Below are positions 26,099 to 33,171 of a stretch of 33,171 bases of DNA, in pieces (the stretch's first letter is position 1; each line of letters opens with the position of its first letter). Made by a program: the position numbers and the translations under genes. Location: assembly GCA_902622955.1 (NCBI GenBank), contig CACNRP010000009.1, positions 1 to 33,171 on the forward strand. Reading direction: 5' to 3'. Under the pieces are notes generated by a model. The model was given only the letters and a program-made list of their open reading frames with translations. It was not told where the DNA came from and did no database searches. This stretch comes from an uncultured Pelagibacteraceae bacterium. GTDB lineage: Bacteria > Pseudomonadota > Alphaproteobacteria > Pelagibacterales > Pelagibacteraceae.

Positions 26099-27385
26099 TT
26101 GAATAAATTAATTTCATTTTTTAGTATCTCAATCTTTTTTATTATGATGGATTTTGCTTTTGCTCATCATTCTAACGAAAAATATTGTTTTAATTGTCAC
26201 CACAAATATAAAATAGGTGATAAAAAAAATGATAACGCCTATGAGTTTGAATTTGATTTACAAACTAACAGATTATCAAAAACAGTTGAACAACAAATAT
26301 CAGATAAAAAAACTGGTTTAGTTTCTTACATCTTATTTGAAAACAACAAAATTTTAGTTGATCAAAATAGAAAAAGTAAATACAAAGGACCATATCCTTC
26401 ACATTCCGTAGGTAAGTCTCTGGTAGGTTTAGTTACAGGTTATGCTATGTGTGGTGGTTATATTAATCATACAGTTTTTGAAAGAATTGATTACCCAACT
26501 GTTGCAGGTACTTTATACGAAAATCAAAAGTTAATTGATTTATTACATATGACAGCAGGTGATGATCCATATATTGGTCACGCCAAATATAGAAAAGATA
26601 ACGCTTGGATGGGTAAGGGTCCTAACACAAATACTATTCCAATTAAAAAAGTTATGAAGAAATACTTTAAAGGCAAAGAAGGTATAACACCTGGTGTTAA
26701 TTACAATTACTCTGCTTTAACAACCAATGTTATTATGAATTATGTTATTTACAAAACTGGTGATGACTGGAACAAGTTATTACATAAGATATTTGTAGAA
26801 GACGCTAAAGTTGCTAAAAGAGTTTATTTTCACAAGACTTTATATGCTAAAAAAACTGGTAACAGAAAATCTGGTGAATACGGAAGATATTCTTTCTATG
26901 CTGACAGATATGATTATGTAAGAATTGCTAACATGATAATGAATCATTGGAATAATGATACTTGTGTTGGTAAGTATTTAAAAACAATGTATGAAACAAG
27001 AATTGATAAAGACAAATATGAATATAGTAAGTTTAAAGGTAACTTTGAGGCTACACAAAGTTATGGTGGTCAGTTTCACTTTGACCCAATCGGATTAGAA
27101 GATAGAATTATAATGATGTTAGATGGTTTTGCTGGTCAAACAGTAGTTATTGATTTTGATAATAATAGAATTATAACTGCCCATTCTACAGACAGACATT
27201 ACGACTATTACAGTTTAGTATATTTACCATTGGGTTATAAGGCTCAACTTACTACATGTACAGGTAGAGATTCTATTGGCAGGGTAATAGAATGTCTAAA
27301 TCCTGCTAAAGAAATAACACAAGATGATAGTAAGAAATGCAAGGAATACGTTAATGAAACAGGATTTGTTTTAAAGTCTTGTTAA
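26099..27385 (+). CDS. Secreted beta-lactamase-fold serine hydrolase with N-terminal CXXCH motif
   Basis: Beta-lactamase/DD-peptidase superfamily protein (428 aa). A signal peptide ends near FAFA at residue 22. Just after it, CFNCH at residues 30-34 is a c-type-heme or metal-binding-like motif. The catalytic SxxK motif is Ser103-Val-Gly-Lys106 in SHSVGKSL, and the second motif is Tyr204 in NYSALTTN. HMTAGDD near 150-156 and the C-terminal YGGQFHFDP ... DGFAGQTVVIDF region complete the fold. It resembles class C-like/6-aminohexanoate-dimer-hydrolase-type enzymes more than true beta-lactamases; the substrate is unknown. It starts with TTG, supported by AAGG at 26089-26092 six bases upstream. 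By eye its codons are less AT-skewed than those of its neighbours. Stop lies 16 bases from the convergent soxG stop. Confidence 0.85.
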   Translation: MNKLISFFSISIFFIMMDFAFAHHSNEKYCFNCHHKYKIGDKKNDNAYEFEFDLQTNRLSKTVEQQISDKKTGLVSYILFENNKILVDQNRKSKYKGPYPSHSVGKSLVGLVTGYAMCGGYINHTVFERIDYPTVAGTLYENQKLIDLLHMTAGDDPYIGHAKYRKDNAWMGKGPNTNTIPIKKVMKKYFKGKEGITPGVNYNYSALTTNVIMNYVIYKTGDDWNKLLHKIFVEDAKVAKRVYFHKTLYAKKTGNRKSGEYGRYSFYADRYDYVRIANMIMNHWNNDTCVGKYLKTMYETRIDKDKYEYSKFKGNFEATQSYGGQFHFDPIGLEDRIIMMLDGFAGQTVVIDFDNNRIITAHSTDRHYDYYSLVYLPLGYKAQLTTCTGRDSIGRVIECLNPAKEITQDDSKKCKEYVNETGFVLKSC

Positions 27386-27401
27386 CCAATCATATATATT
27401 T

Positions 27402-27965
27402 TTATAGTCTAGAAGAGCAGTCTTCTATCCAAGAACAAAGATGCTCAGCAAAAGATCTTCTAACAAACAGATTTACAATATTTTCATCTTTATTGTGCAG
27501 AATCACGTCTACATGATTTAAAACTGTCTGAGTTGTTGATCCTTTCTTTTCTTTAAATTCATTAAAATTAAAGGGAGATCCTGCTGAAAAGATTTCATAG
27601 ACATTTTCACCTTTAAGTTCTAATTGAACAAATTGATCTGTTACATCGATAACTGCACCTAAATTTGTTTTTGAAATACTATCAAATAACATTTCATATA
27701 GATCGGATTTGTTAGTATCTTTACTTGCCAGCTCATTTGAGATTATCATCCATTCGTCTGGACTTAGCCATATTGCTGTTAATTTATCACTCGTTGTTGA
27801 AGTGTTTGCTTCTGTAGGTAAGATCATATTAAGATTTTTACCAATATTTGTTAAAAACTCTCTTTTTTTACCTCTTAAATTAATTTTCATTACTGGAGAG
27901 ATTTCTTTTACAGAAACACTTTCTTGATTAATTTCATTTTTAATAACTGAATTATAATTAAGCAT
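27402..27965 (-). CDS. soxG: Sarcosine oxidase gamma subunit
   Basis: Gamma subunit (187 aa) of heterotetrameric sarcosine oxidase, a small structural subunit related to the folate-binding GcvT fold. Recognisable segments: TAIWLSPDEWMIIS in the middle, GAVIDVTDQFVQLELKGENVYEIFSAG, and the C-terminal LFVRRSFAEHLCSWIED. Order and length fit. Its ATG lies within the end of soxA (8-base overlap), so it is translationally coupled. The last 23 codons are duplicated as a fragment about 2 kb away, upstream of the ABC binding-protein gene. Last gene of the soxBDAG operon. Confidence 0.93.
   Translation of the reverse strand: MLNYNSVIKNEINQESVSVKEISPVMKINLRGKKREFLTNIGKNLNMILPTEANTSTTSDKLTAIWLSPDEWMIISNELASKDTNKSDLYEMLFDSISKTNLGAVIDVTDQFVQLELKGENVYEIFSAGSPFNFNEFKEKKGSTTQTVLNHVDVILHNKDENIVNLFVRRSFAEHLCSWIEDCSSRL
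27420..27461 (-). repeat. Direct repeat copy B (within intact soxG)
   Basis: The part of intact soxG that matches the fragment at 25401-25442 (37 of 42 bases, no gaps, same orientation). Marks the right boundary of the putative inserted segment. Confidence 0.85.
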
Positions 27966-30963
27966 TTAACCTCTCATTTTTCTCATCGTAAAACACTGGA
28001 TTTGCAACAGTGACATTAATATTTTTACTTTCCATAGGCACAAAAAGTTGTTTTCCTATCATGTCTTTTCCACCTCTAACAACTGCAAGTGCTATTGATT
28101 TCTTTAAGTTTGGACTGAAATAACTTGAAGTTACATGCCCAAGCATTTCAACCGGACTTTGATTTAACTCAGAAACGATTTGTGCTCCTTCCTCTAAAAC
28201 AACATTTGGATCCTCTGTTAATAAACCTACTAATTGCTTTCTATCTTCTCTCATTGTATCAGATCTATAAAGAGATCTTTTTCCTATGAAATCATATTTC
28301 TTCTTACTTACTATCCAATCCATTTGAAGATCGATAGGAGTCATTGTTCCATCTGTATCTTGACCAACAATAATAAAACCTTTTTCTGCTCTTAATAAGT
28401 GCATTGTCTCAGTTCCATAAGGCGTAATGTTAAACTCTTTACCTGCCTCTATACATTTTTCCCATAAATGTTTTCCATAACTTGCTTGAACATTTATTTC
28501 GAAGCTAAGTTCTCCAGTAAAACTAATTCTCATTATTCTGCATTGAACATTACCGATTTTCGCTTCTTTGAATGACATATGAGGAAAGTTTTCATCTGAC
28601 AAATCTAAATCAGGAATTATTTTTTTAAGAATTTTTTTACTGTTAGGTCCGCATAAACTCGCTGTAGCATAATGATCTGTTACAGAGGTTAAATAAACAT
28701 CAAGCTCAGGCCACTCTGTTTGAAGATAGTCTTCAAGTTTACCCAAAACATTTGCTGCTCCACCAGTTGTTGTGGTCATGATGTAATGATTTTCACCTAA
28801 TCTTGTTGTAACTCCATCATCATAAACCATACCATCCTCATTTAGCATTAGGCCATATCTACATTTCCCTATAGCTAATTTTGACCAAGCATTTGTATAA
28901 ACTCTATTTAAGAATTCAGAAGCATCACTTCCTTGAATATCAATTTTACCAAGAGTAGAGGCATCTAGTATACCAGCACTTTCTCTAGCAGCTTTACTTT
29001 CTCTTTGAACTGCTTGATGCATAGTTTCTCCGTTAATAGGGTAGTACCATGCTCTCTTCCATTGTCCGACATTTTCAAATTCAGCTTTATTTTCTAAATG
29101 CCAATCATTCATTGGCGTTCTTCTAAAAATATCAAAAAACTTTCCTACATTTCGACCTACAATAGTTCCAAATGTTAATGGTGTGTAAGGAGGTCTAAAT
29201 GTAGTAGTTCCTAATTCTCCCATTTTAACGCCAGCTGTATCTGCAATTATTCCTAATGCATGCATATTTCCTAGTTTACCTTGATCAGTTCCCATACCGG
29301 TAGTCGTATATCTTTTAACATGCTCAATAGATCTAAAACCTTCTCTTAATGCTAATTTTATATCTTTAGCTGTTGCATCGTTTTGATAATCTACAAATGG
29401 TTTAGTTTTGCCTAAAGGTTTATCAGAAGGTAGTAACCAAATATTTCTTTTTGAATTTTCCTGATCAATCTCAACTTTAATATTATCTAAATCTGTTTCA
29501 TTAATATTTAGAGTATCTTTAAGCTTTTGATTTAAATTTTTAATGATTTCATCAATTTTAAAATCTCCACCACAAGATCCTACACTTATTTGTTCAGATG
29601 TATTTTGATTTGGTAAGAAAGCTTTTATTTCTTCATCAAACTTCAGTTTACTACCTGATTGTGTATATAAATGTACAGCAGGTGTCCAACCACCAGCAAC
29701 TCCTAAACAATCACATGAAATAGAAATTTTACTTCCAGTAACTGAAGTACCATCATTAGATAGCTTCATTATAGAAACACTATTTAGTCTTTTATAACCA
29801 GTCGTATCAACAATTGTATGTGACCAGTAAACTTTAATACCAGCTTCTTTAACTTTTTTAACAATTTTACTTTCAGATTGCTCTCTTATATCAATAATTG
29901 CCTCAACATTGATACCCTTGTTGTATAGTGACATAGCACTTTCGTAGGCACTATCATTATTAGTAAAAAAGATATTTTTACTACCACACGCAACACCATA
30001 AAATTCACTGTATTTTTTTATTGCAGATGAAAGCATTATTCCTGGTCTATCATTATTATTAAATATCAAAGGTCTCTCTAATGCACCTGTAGCTAAAATA
30101 ACTTTCTTAGCTCGTATTTTAAGAAGTCTTTGTCTAATTTTATTTGTTTTATCTTTTGCCTCTAAATGATCAGTTAGATTTTCTCTAGCCAAAAGATAAT
30201 TATATTGATGATAAGCAGCTACACTTGTTCTAGTTTTTATTTCAAGATTTTTAATAACTTTAAGCTCCTCTATTTCTTTTTTTAACCACTCTGAAGGGGT
30301 TTTGTTATCAATTTTGTTAAATTCATTGTTTTCATAAACAGTTAAGCCACCAAGTTCATTTTTTTCATCAACTAACAACGTTTTAAAATTATTTTTAGCT
30401 GCATTTTTTGCTGCTAATATTCCAGATATACCAGCACCTATTACCAATACATCACAGTGAATATTTCGGTGGTCATAAATGTCAGGATCACTTGATGTTG
30501 GTGATTTCCCCAAACCGGCTGAGTGTCGTATGAAAAATTCATATTTCTCCCAAAAACTAGCAGGCCACATAAATGTTTTGTAATAAAAACCTGCTGGAAG
30601 AAAAGGGGAAAGAAAATTGTTTATTCCACCAATATCAAATTCTACACTTGGCCAACAATTTTGACTGGATGCCTCTAAACCCTCGTAAATCTCTACTTCT
30701 GTTGCTCTAACATTAGGTTCTGTTCTGTTGGTACCAGGGTTAATTTGAACTATAGCATTAGGCTCCTCTGAACCTGAAGTCATAATTCCTCTTGGTCTAT
30801 GATATTTAAAACTTCTTCCAACTAAATGAACATTATTTGCAAGTAAAGCTGAGGCTAACGTATCACCTTTAAAACCATGGTAAGTTTTGCCATTAAATTT
30901 AAAGGAAATTCTACTAGTTTCATCAATATACTCGCTAGATTTTACTCTTAAGTTTTTAGTCAT
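27958..30963 (-). CDS. soxA: Sarcosine oxidase alpha subunit
   Basis: Large subunit (1001 aa) of the enzyme that demethylates sarcosine to glycine with O2 and tetrahydrofolate, giving H2O2 and 5,10-methylene-THF. Domain order: an N-terminal ferredoxin-like domain (FKFNGKTYHGFKGDTLASALLAN), an NAD-binding Rossmann domain with VIGAGISGILAAKNAAKN near residue 180, and a central domain with GVAGGWTPAVHLYTQSG. A C-terminal GcvT-like folate-binding domain (about 600-980) follows, with ETMHLLRAEKGFIIVGQDTDGTMTPIDL. I chose the ATG at 30963, one base after the soxD stop codon. An ATG at 30987 would overlap soxD and add eight residues. Overlaps soxG by eight bases. Confidence 0.96.
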   Translation of the reverse strand: MTKNLRVKSSEYIDETSRISFKFNGKTYHGFKGDTLASALLANNVHLVGRSFKYHRPRGIMTSGSEEPNAIVQINPGTNRTEPNVRATEVEIYEGLEASSQNCWPSVEFDIGGINNFLSPFLPAGFYYKTFMWPASFWEKYEFFIRHSAGLGKSPTSSDPDIYDHRNIHCDVLVIGAGISGILAAKNAAKNNFKTLLVDEKNELGGLTVYENNEFNKIDNKTPSEWLKKEIEELKVIKNLEIKTRTSVAAYHQYNYLLARENLTDHLEAKDKTNKIRQRLLKIRAKKVILATGALERPLIFNNNDRPGIMLSSAIKKYSEFYGVACGSKNIFFTNNDSAYESAMSLYNKGINVEAIIDIREQSESKIVKKVKEAGIKVYWSHTIVDTTGYKRLNSVSIMKLSNDGTSVTGSKISISCDCLGVAGGWTPAVHLYTQSGSKLKFDEEIKAFLPNQNTSEQISVGSCGGDFKIDEIIKNLNQKLKDTLNINETDLDNIKVEIDQENSKRNIWLLPSDKPLGKTKPFVDYQNDATAKDIKLALREGFRSIEHVKRYTTTGMGTDQGKLGNMHALGIIADTAGVKMGELGTTTFRPPYTPLTFGTIVGRNVGKFFDIFRRTPMNDWHLENKAEFENVGQWKRAWYYPINGETMHQAVQRESKAARESAGILDASTLGKIDIQGSDASEFLNRVYTNAWSKLAIGKCRYGLMLNEDGMVYDDGVTTRLGENHYIMTTTTGGAANVLGKLEDYLQTEWPELDVYLTSVTDHYATASLCGPNSKKILKKIIPDLDLSDENFPHMSFKEAKIGNVQCRIMRISFTGELSFEINVQASYGKHLWEKCIEAGKEFNITPYGTETMHLLRAEKGFIIVGQDTDGTMTPIDLQMDWIVSKKKYDFIGKRSLYRSDTMREDRKQLVGLLTEDPNVVLEEGAQIVSELNQSPVEMLGHVTSSYFSPNLKKSIALAVVRGGKDMIGKQLFVPMESKNINVTVANPVFYDEKNERLNA

Positions 30964-30964
30964 T

Positions 30965-31240
30965 TTATTGAGTAGGTGGTTTTTCACCCATTTTGTAAAT
31001 TGCTTTTATATCATCGGTAGATGTATCTCTAACCATGTTAAACCATTTACGACAACCATGTGCATGGTTCCATCTTTCAAATTGAACACCTTTAATATTT
31101 TTTCTCATAAATAAATATTCTGCCCACTCATCATCACTTAATTCTGTTGGTTGTTTAGGTCTTTCAATATGAGCTTCACCACCAGCCTTAAATTCTTGCT
31201 GATCTCGTTCTCCACAGTATGGACAGTTTATTAAAAACAT
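30965..31240 (-). CDS. soxD: Sarcosine oxidase delta subunit
   Basis: Small zinc-binding subunit (91 aa). The family signature CPYCGERDQQEF begins at residue 5, with two of the zinc-binding cysteines. The C-terminal HAHGCRKWFNMVRDT supplies the remaining His/Cys. Length and sequence are typical of SoxD. Its ATG overlaps the soxB stop as TAATG, and it ends one base before the soxA start. The soxB-soxD-soxA-soxG order is the standard one. Confidence 0.95.
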   Translation of the reverse strand: MFLINCPYCGERDQQEFKAGGEAHIERPKQPTELSDDEWAEYLFMRKNIKGVQFERWNHAHGCRKWFNMVRDTSTDDIKAIYKMGEKPPTQ

Positions 31241-32493
31241 TAATGAGCAACCGCTGCAGCACCATGTTCATCAACAAGGTCACCGCTTACAAATCTATTT
31301 AGATTAAATGCAGCATTAAGTTTGTGAGGTTCATCGTTTGCAATAGTATGAGCAAATAAGTCTCCAGATCCAGGAGTTGCTTTAAATCCTCCTGTGCCCC
31401 AACCACAATTAAAGTATAAACCTTTGATTGAAGTTTTACTTAAAATTGGACTAGCATCAGGACAAATATCTACTATTCCTCCCCATTGTCTTAACATTCT
31501 CATTCTGCTGAAAATTGGATATAATTCTAAAATAGCATTTAATGTTCCTTCAACAATTTGATGACTTCCTTTTTGAGTATAAGAAACATAATCATCTGTA
31601 CCAGCACCAATCACTAATTCACCTTTATCAGATTGACTTACATAAGCGTGCACTGCATTAGACATCACAACAGTATCAATAATTGGTTTTACAGGCTCAG
31701 AAACTAAAGCTTGTAAAGGTTTACTTTCAAGCGGAAGTCTTAAACCAGCCATATTAGCTATAACACTTGAATGACCAGCTGCAACTACACCAATTTTTTT
31801 AGTTTTAATAAATCCTTTTGTTGTTTCTATTCCTTCAACACTATCTCCATTTCTTTTTATTCCTTTAACTTCACAATTTTGAATTATATCAACACCCATT
31901 GCATCAGCTCCTCTAGCATATCCCCAAGCAACAGCATCATGTCTTGCAGTACCAGCTCTTCGTTGTAAAGTTCCTCCCAAAACAGGATATCTAATATCTT
32001 GTGATGTATTTATAATAGGACAAAACTTTTTTACCTCTTCAGTGCTTAAGTAGACCGCATCAATACCATTTAGTCTATTTGCATGCGTTCGTCTTTTCAA
32101 ATCTCTAACGTCTTGTAAATTATGCGCAAGGTTCATTACACCTCTTTGACTAAACATTACGTTGTAGTTTAGTTCTTGAGACAAACTCTCCCAAATTTTT
32201 AATGCATGATCATATAATCCAGCACTAGCATCCCATAAATAATTTGATCTAATTATTGTAGTATTACGACCAGTATTTCCTCCACCAATCCAACCTTTTT
32301 CAACTACAGCAATATTATTCATGTTGTGTTTTTTTGCCAAATAGTAAGCTGTTGCCAATCCATGGCCACCACCACCAACAATAACAGCGTCATACTCTTT
32401 TTTAGGTGCTGGGTCATTCCATGCTCTTTGCCAATTTTCATGATGTGAAAGAGCATTTTTAATTAACGAAAATACAGAGTACTTATTTCTCAT
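31240..32493 (-). CDS. soxB: Sarcosine oxidase beta subunit
   Basis: Flavoprotein subunit (417 aa) where sarcosine is oxidised; it carries FAD and a covalently linked FMN. The FAD-binding Rossmann motif [21 protein letters not shown] is at about residues 36-56 and a second flavin segment, [18 protein letters not shown], follows. His185 in [18 protein letters not shown] is the likely FMN-linked histidine by comparison with the family. The C-terminus has [18 protein letters not shown]. First gene of the soxBDAG operon, transcribed leftwards from the 67-base gap shared with tRNA-Ser. The products feed glycine and one-carbon pools; SAR11 cells are known to depend on reduced organic C1 and glycine sources. 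Confidence 0.96.
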   Translation of the reverse strand: MRNKYSVFSLIKNALSHHENWQRAWNDPAPKKEYDAVIVGGGGHGLATAYYLAKKHNMNNIAVVEKGWIGGGNTGRNTTIIRSNYLWDASAGLYDHALKIWESLSQELNYNVMFSQRGVMNLAHNLQDVRDLKRRTHANRLNGIDAVYLSTEEVKKFCPIINTSQDIRYPVLGGTLQRRAGTARHDAVAWGYARGADAMGVDIIQNCEVKGIKRNGDSVEGIETTKGFIKTKKIGVVAAGHSSVIANMAGLRLPLESKPLQALVSEPVKPIIDTVVMSNAVHAYVSQSDKGELVIGAGTDDYVSYTQKGSHQIVEGTLNAILELYPIFSRMRMLRQWGGIVDICPDASPILSKTSIKGLYFNCGWGTGGFKATPGSGDLFAHTIANDEPHKLNAAFNLNRFVSGDLVDEHGAAAVAH

Positions 32494-32560
32494 AATAACT
32501 GAATAATTACTTTATATATATTGAATTTTCAATACAATCGCATATTACACAATGTCATAT
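32494..32560. promoter_or_regulatory. Divergent promoter region of soxBDAG and tRNA-Ser, with a palindrome
   Basis: The gap between soxB (leftward) and tRNA-Ser (rightward) contains an inverted repeat TATTGAA-TT-TTCAATA at 32519-32534. For the tRNA, TTGAAT (32521-32526) and TATTAC (32543-32548), 16 bases apart, would start transcription a few bases before the mature tRNA. For soxB, a minus-strand TATAAA (32516-32511) is a possible -10 box with no good -35 partner. The palindrome lies between the two and could be an operator, but AT-rich palindromes are common by chance. No riboswitch fits in this gap. Confidence 0.35.
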
Positions 32561-32652
32561 GGAAGAGTGGGTGAGAGGCTGAAACCAGTCGTTTGCTAAA
32601 TGACCGTGCGAGGAAACTTGTACCGAGGGTTCGAATCCCTCCTCTTCCGCCA
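32561..32652 (+). tRNA. tRNA-Ser (anticodon GCU)
   Basis: A class II tRNA with a long variable arm. The acceptor stem GGAAGAG (32561-32567) pairs perfectly with CTCTTCC (32642-32648), the discriminator is G and CCA is encoded (32650-32652). The anticodon stem GTCGT/ATGAC encloses the loop TTGCTAA, giving anticodon GCT, which reads AGC/AGU serine codons. The T-arm GAGGG-TTCGAAT-CCCTC is canonical. Both the large variable arm and the G discriminator are serine identity features. Confidence 0.97.
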
Positions 32653-32691
32653 TTTTTTAAAATTCAGCCTTAATTTTAATGTTTTTTAATT

Positions 32692-33171
32692 TTAATTGTA
32701 TAAACAGTTCGTCTTTTTTAAATCTTTAAGCCTAAAAATAAATCCATCATAATAACCTGATTTATTAAATGGGTTCCTACCCACATGTCTTCCAACATTT
32801 TTTTTGGAGGTGTATAAGTAATCAATACAATTTTTAAAAATTCCAATATTATTTTTACTTCCAAAAGTTAGCAAAAAGGATGGTCCTTTAAAATCATTTG
32901 CTATATTTTTTATGTGATATGGTTGAATCTTATCATTAGGAAAAATTAAAAAACCCTGAAAAGTTGTAGAGTATACATTTCCTTTTGCAAGTGATGTTGA
33001 TCTATGCATAGACAAAACCTTAGCATTTTGATTTTTAAAAACTTCATTTGACCATTTAAACAAAGAATATCCATTTGCAGTATTAGTCATTACATGATCT
33101 CTTAGATTTTTACTTAAAGAACCATAACTCATTGTAAATACGCCAGTCCAAATAGCACAAATAGAAGCAAT
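32692..33171 (-). CDS. Unrecognised protein, 3' part (continues beyond the window)
   Basis: I do not recognise a family. The open frame continues upstream of the ATG at 33132 to the window edge without a stop (IASICAIWTGVFTMSYGS), so the visible part is probably the C-terminal portion of a larger protein. The residues near the edge are hydrophobic and could be the end of a last membrane helix. The remaining 140 or so residues look like a soluble tail with aromatic- and Lys-rich segments (DHVMTNTANGYSLFKW, TTFQGFLIFPNDK, YYDGFIFRLKD). A membrane glycosyltransferase or polysaccharide-related protein with a terminal soluble domain is conceivable but not shown. It ends about 40 bases from the tRNA-Ser 3' end, in convergent orientation. 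Confidence 0.65.
   Translation of the reverse strand: MASICAIWTGVFTMSYGSLSKNLRDHVMTNTANGYSLFKWSNEVFKNQNAKVLSMHRSTSLAKGNVYSTTFQGFLIFPNDKIQPYHIKNIANDFKGPSFLLTFGSKNNIGIFKNCIDYLYTSKKNVGRHVGRNPFNKSGYYDGFIFRLKDLKKTNCLYN

Noticed and set aside
32494-32560. Riboswitch upstream of the sarcosine oxidase operon
   Set aside because: The gap is 67 bases and shared with a tRNA promoter; no glycine-riboswitch-like conserved core or paired structure was seen.
32659-32677. AAAATT/AATTTT inverted repeat after tRNA-Ser
   Set aside because: Only six A-T pairs; such repeats are expected by chance in this DNA and no convincing T-tract follows directly.
1-33171. CRISPR arrays, insertion sequences, prophage or integrase genes
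   Set aside because: No regularly spaced repeats, transposase or integrase motifs were seen; the only repeat of note is the soxG 3' duplication.

Overview
The window is very AT-rich, densely packed alphaproteobacterial DNA. Base composition, protein sequences, near-zero intergenic spacing, the GatCAB amidotransferase and a heterotetrameric sarcosine oxidase operon all point to SAR11 (Pelagibacterales, Candidatus Pelagibacter-like). This assignment is by pattern recognition; no database search was run.

Layout. (1) 1-5123, + strand: the tail of the large ribosomal protein region (secY, adk, then a promoter and rpsM-rpsK-rpoA-rplQ), followed by an rluC-type pseudouridine synthase. (2) 5101-10116: alternating single genes or pairs, namely lipB (-), mgtE (+), panC (-) and galU-ugd (+). 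PanC, GalU and Ugd are markedly lysine-rich. (3) 10118-16790, - strand: a probable seven-gene transcription unit read right to left, ruvX, pyrB, a degenerate dihydroorotase paired with pyrB, plsY, topA, a small secreted Lys-rich protein and a RidA-like protein. (4) 16841-22988, + strand: gatC-gatA-gatB, an O-methyltransferase, trhO and a MATE transporter, nearly all overlapping or a few bases apart, then an orphan methyltransferase to 23777 and an AT-rich terminator. (5) 23809-25351, - strand: an amino-acid-type ABC binding protein and one permease, with no ATPase gene. (6) 25565-27385, + strand: a two-gene cassette of a secreted SNase-type nuclease and a secreted beta-lactamase-fold serine hydrolase that carries a CXXCH motif. 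(7) 27402-32493, - strand: soxB-soxD-soxA-soxG, sarcosine oxidase. (8) tRNA-Ser(GCU), and the 3' part of an unrecognised gene that runs off the right edge.

How it fits together. Most of the window is core housekeeping: translocation, translation, transcription, tRNA amidation and modification, pyrimidine and phospholipid synthesis, topology and recombination. The metabolic highlight is sarcosine oxidation, which feeds glycine and C1 units into folate metabolism.

The most notable observation is a decayed copy of the soxG 3' end at 25383-25475, directly upstream of the ABC binding-protein gene. It has the same orientation as intact soxG, whose 3' end lies at 27402. These two direct repeats bracket the nuclease/serine-hydrolase cassette. 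This suggests that the cassette entered at the 3' end of soxG, and that the ABC genes once followed soxBDAG directly. Other points worth checking are the CXXCH-bearing hydrolase, the lipobox-like N-terminus of the permease and the metal-ligand-deficient dihydroorotase. I did not find a convincing wholly new defence or mobile system. There is no CRISPR array, insertion sequence or phage gene.
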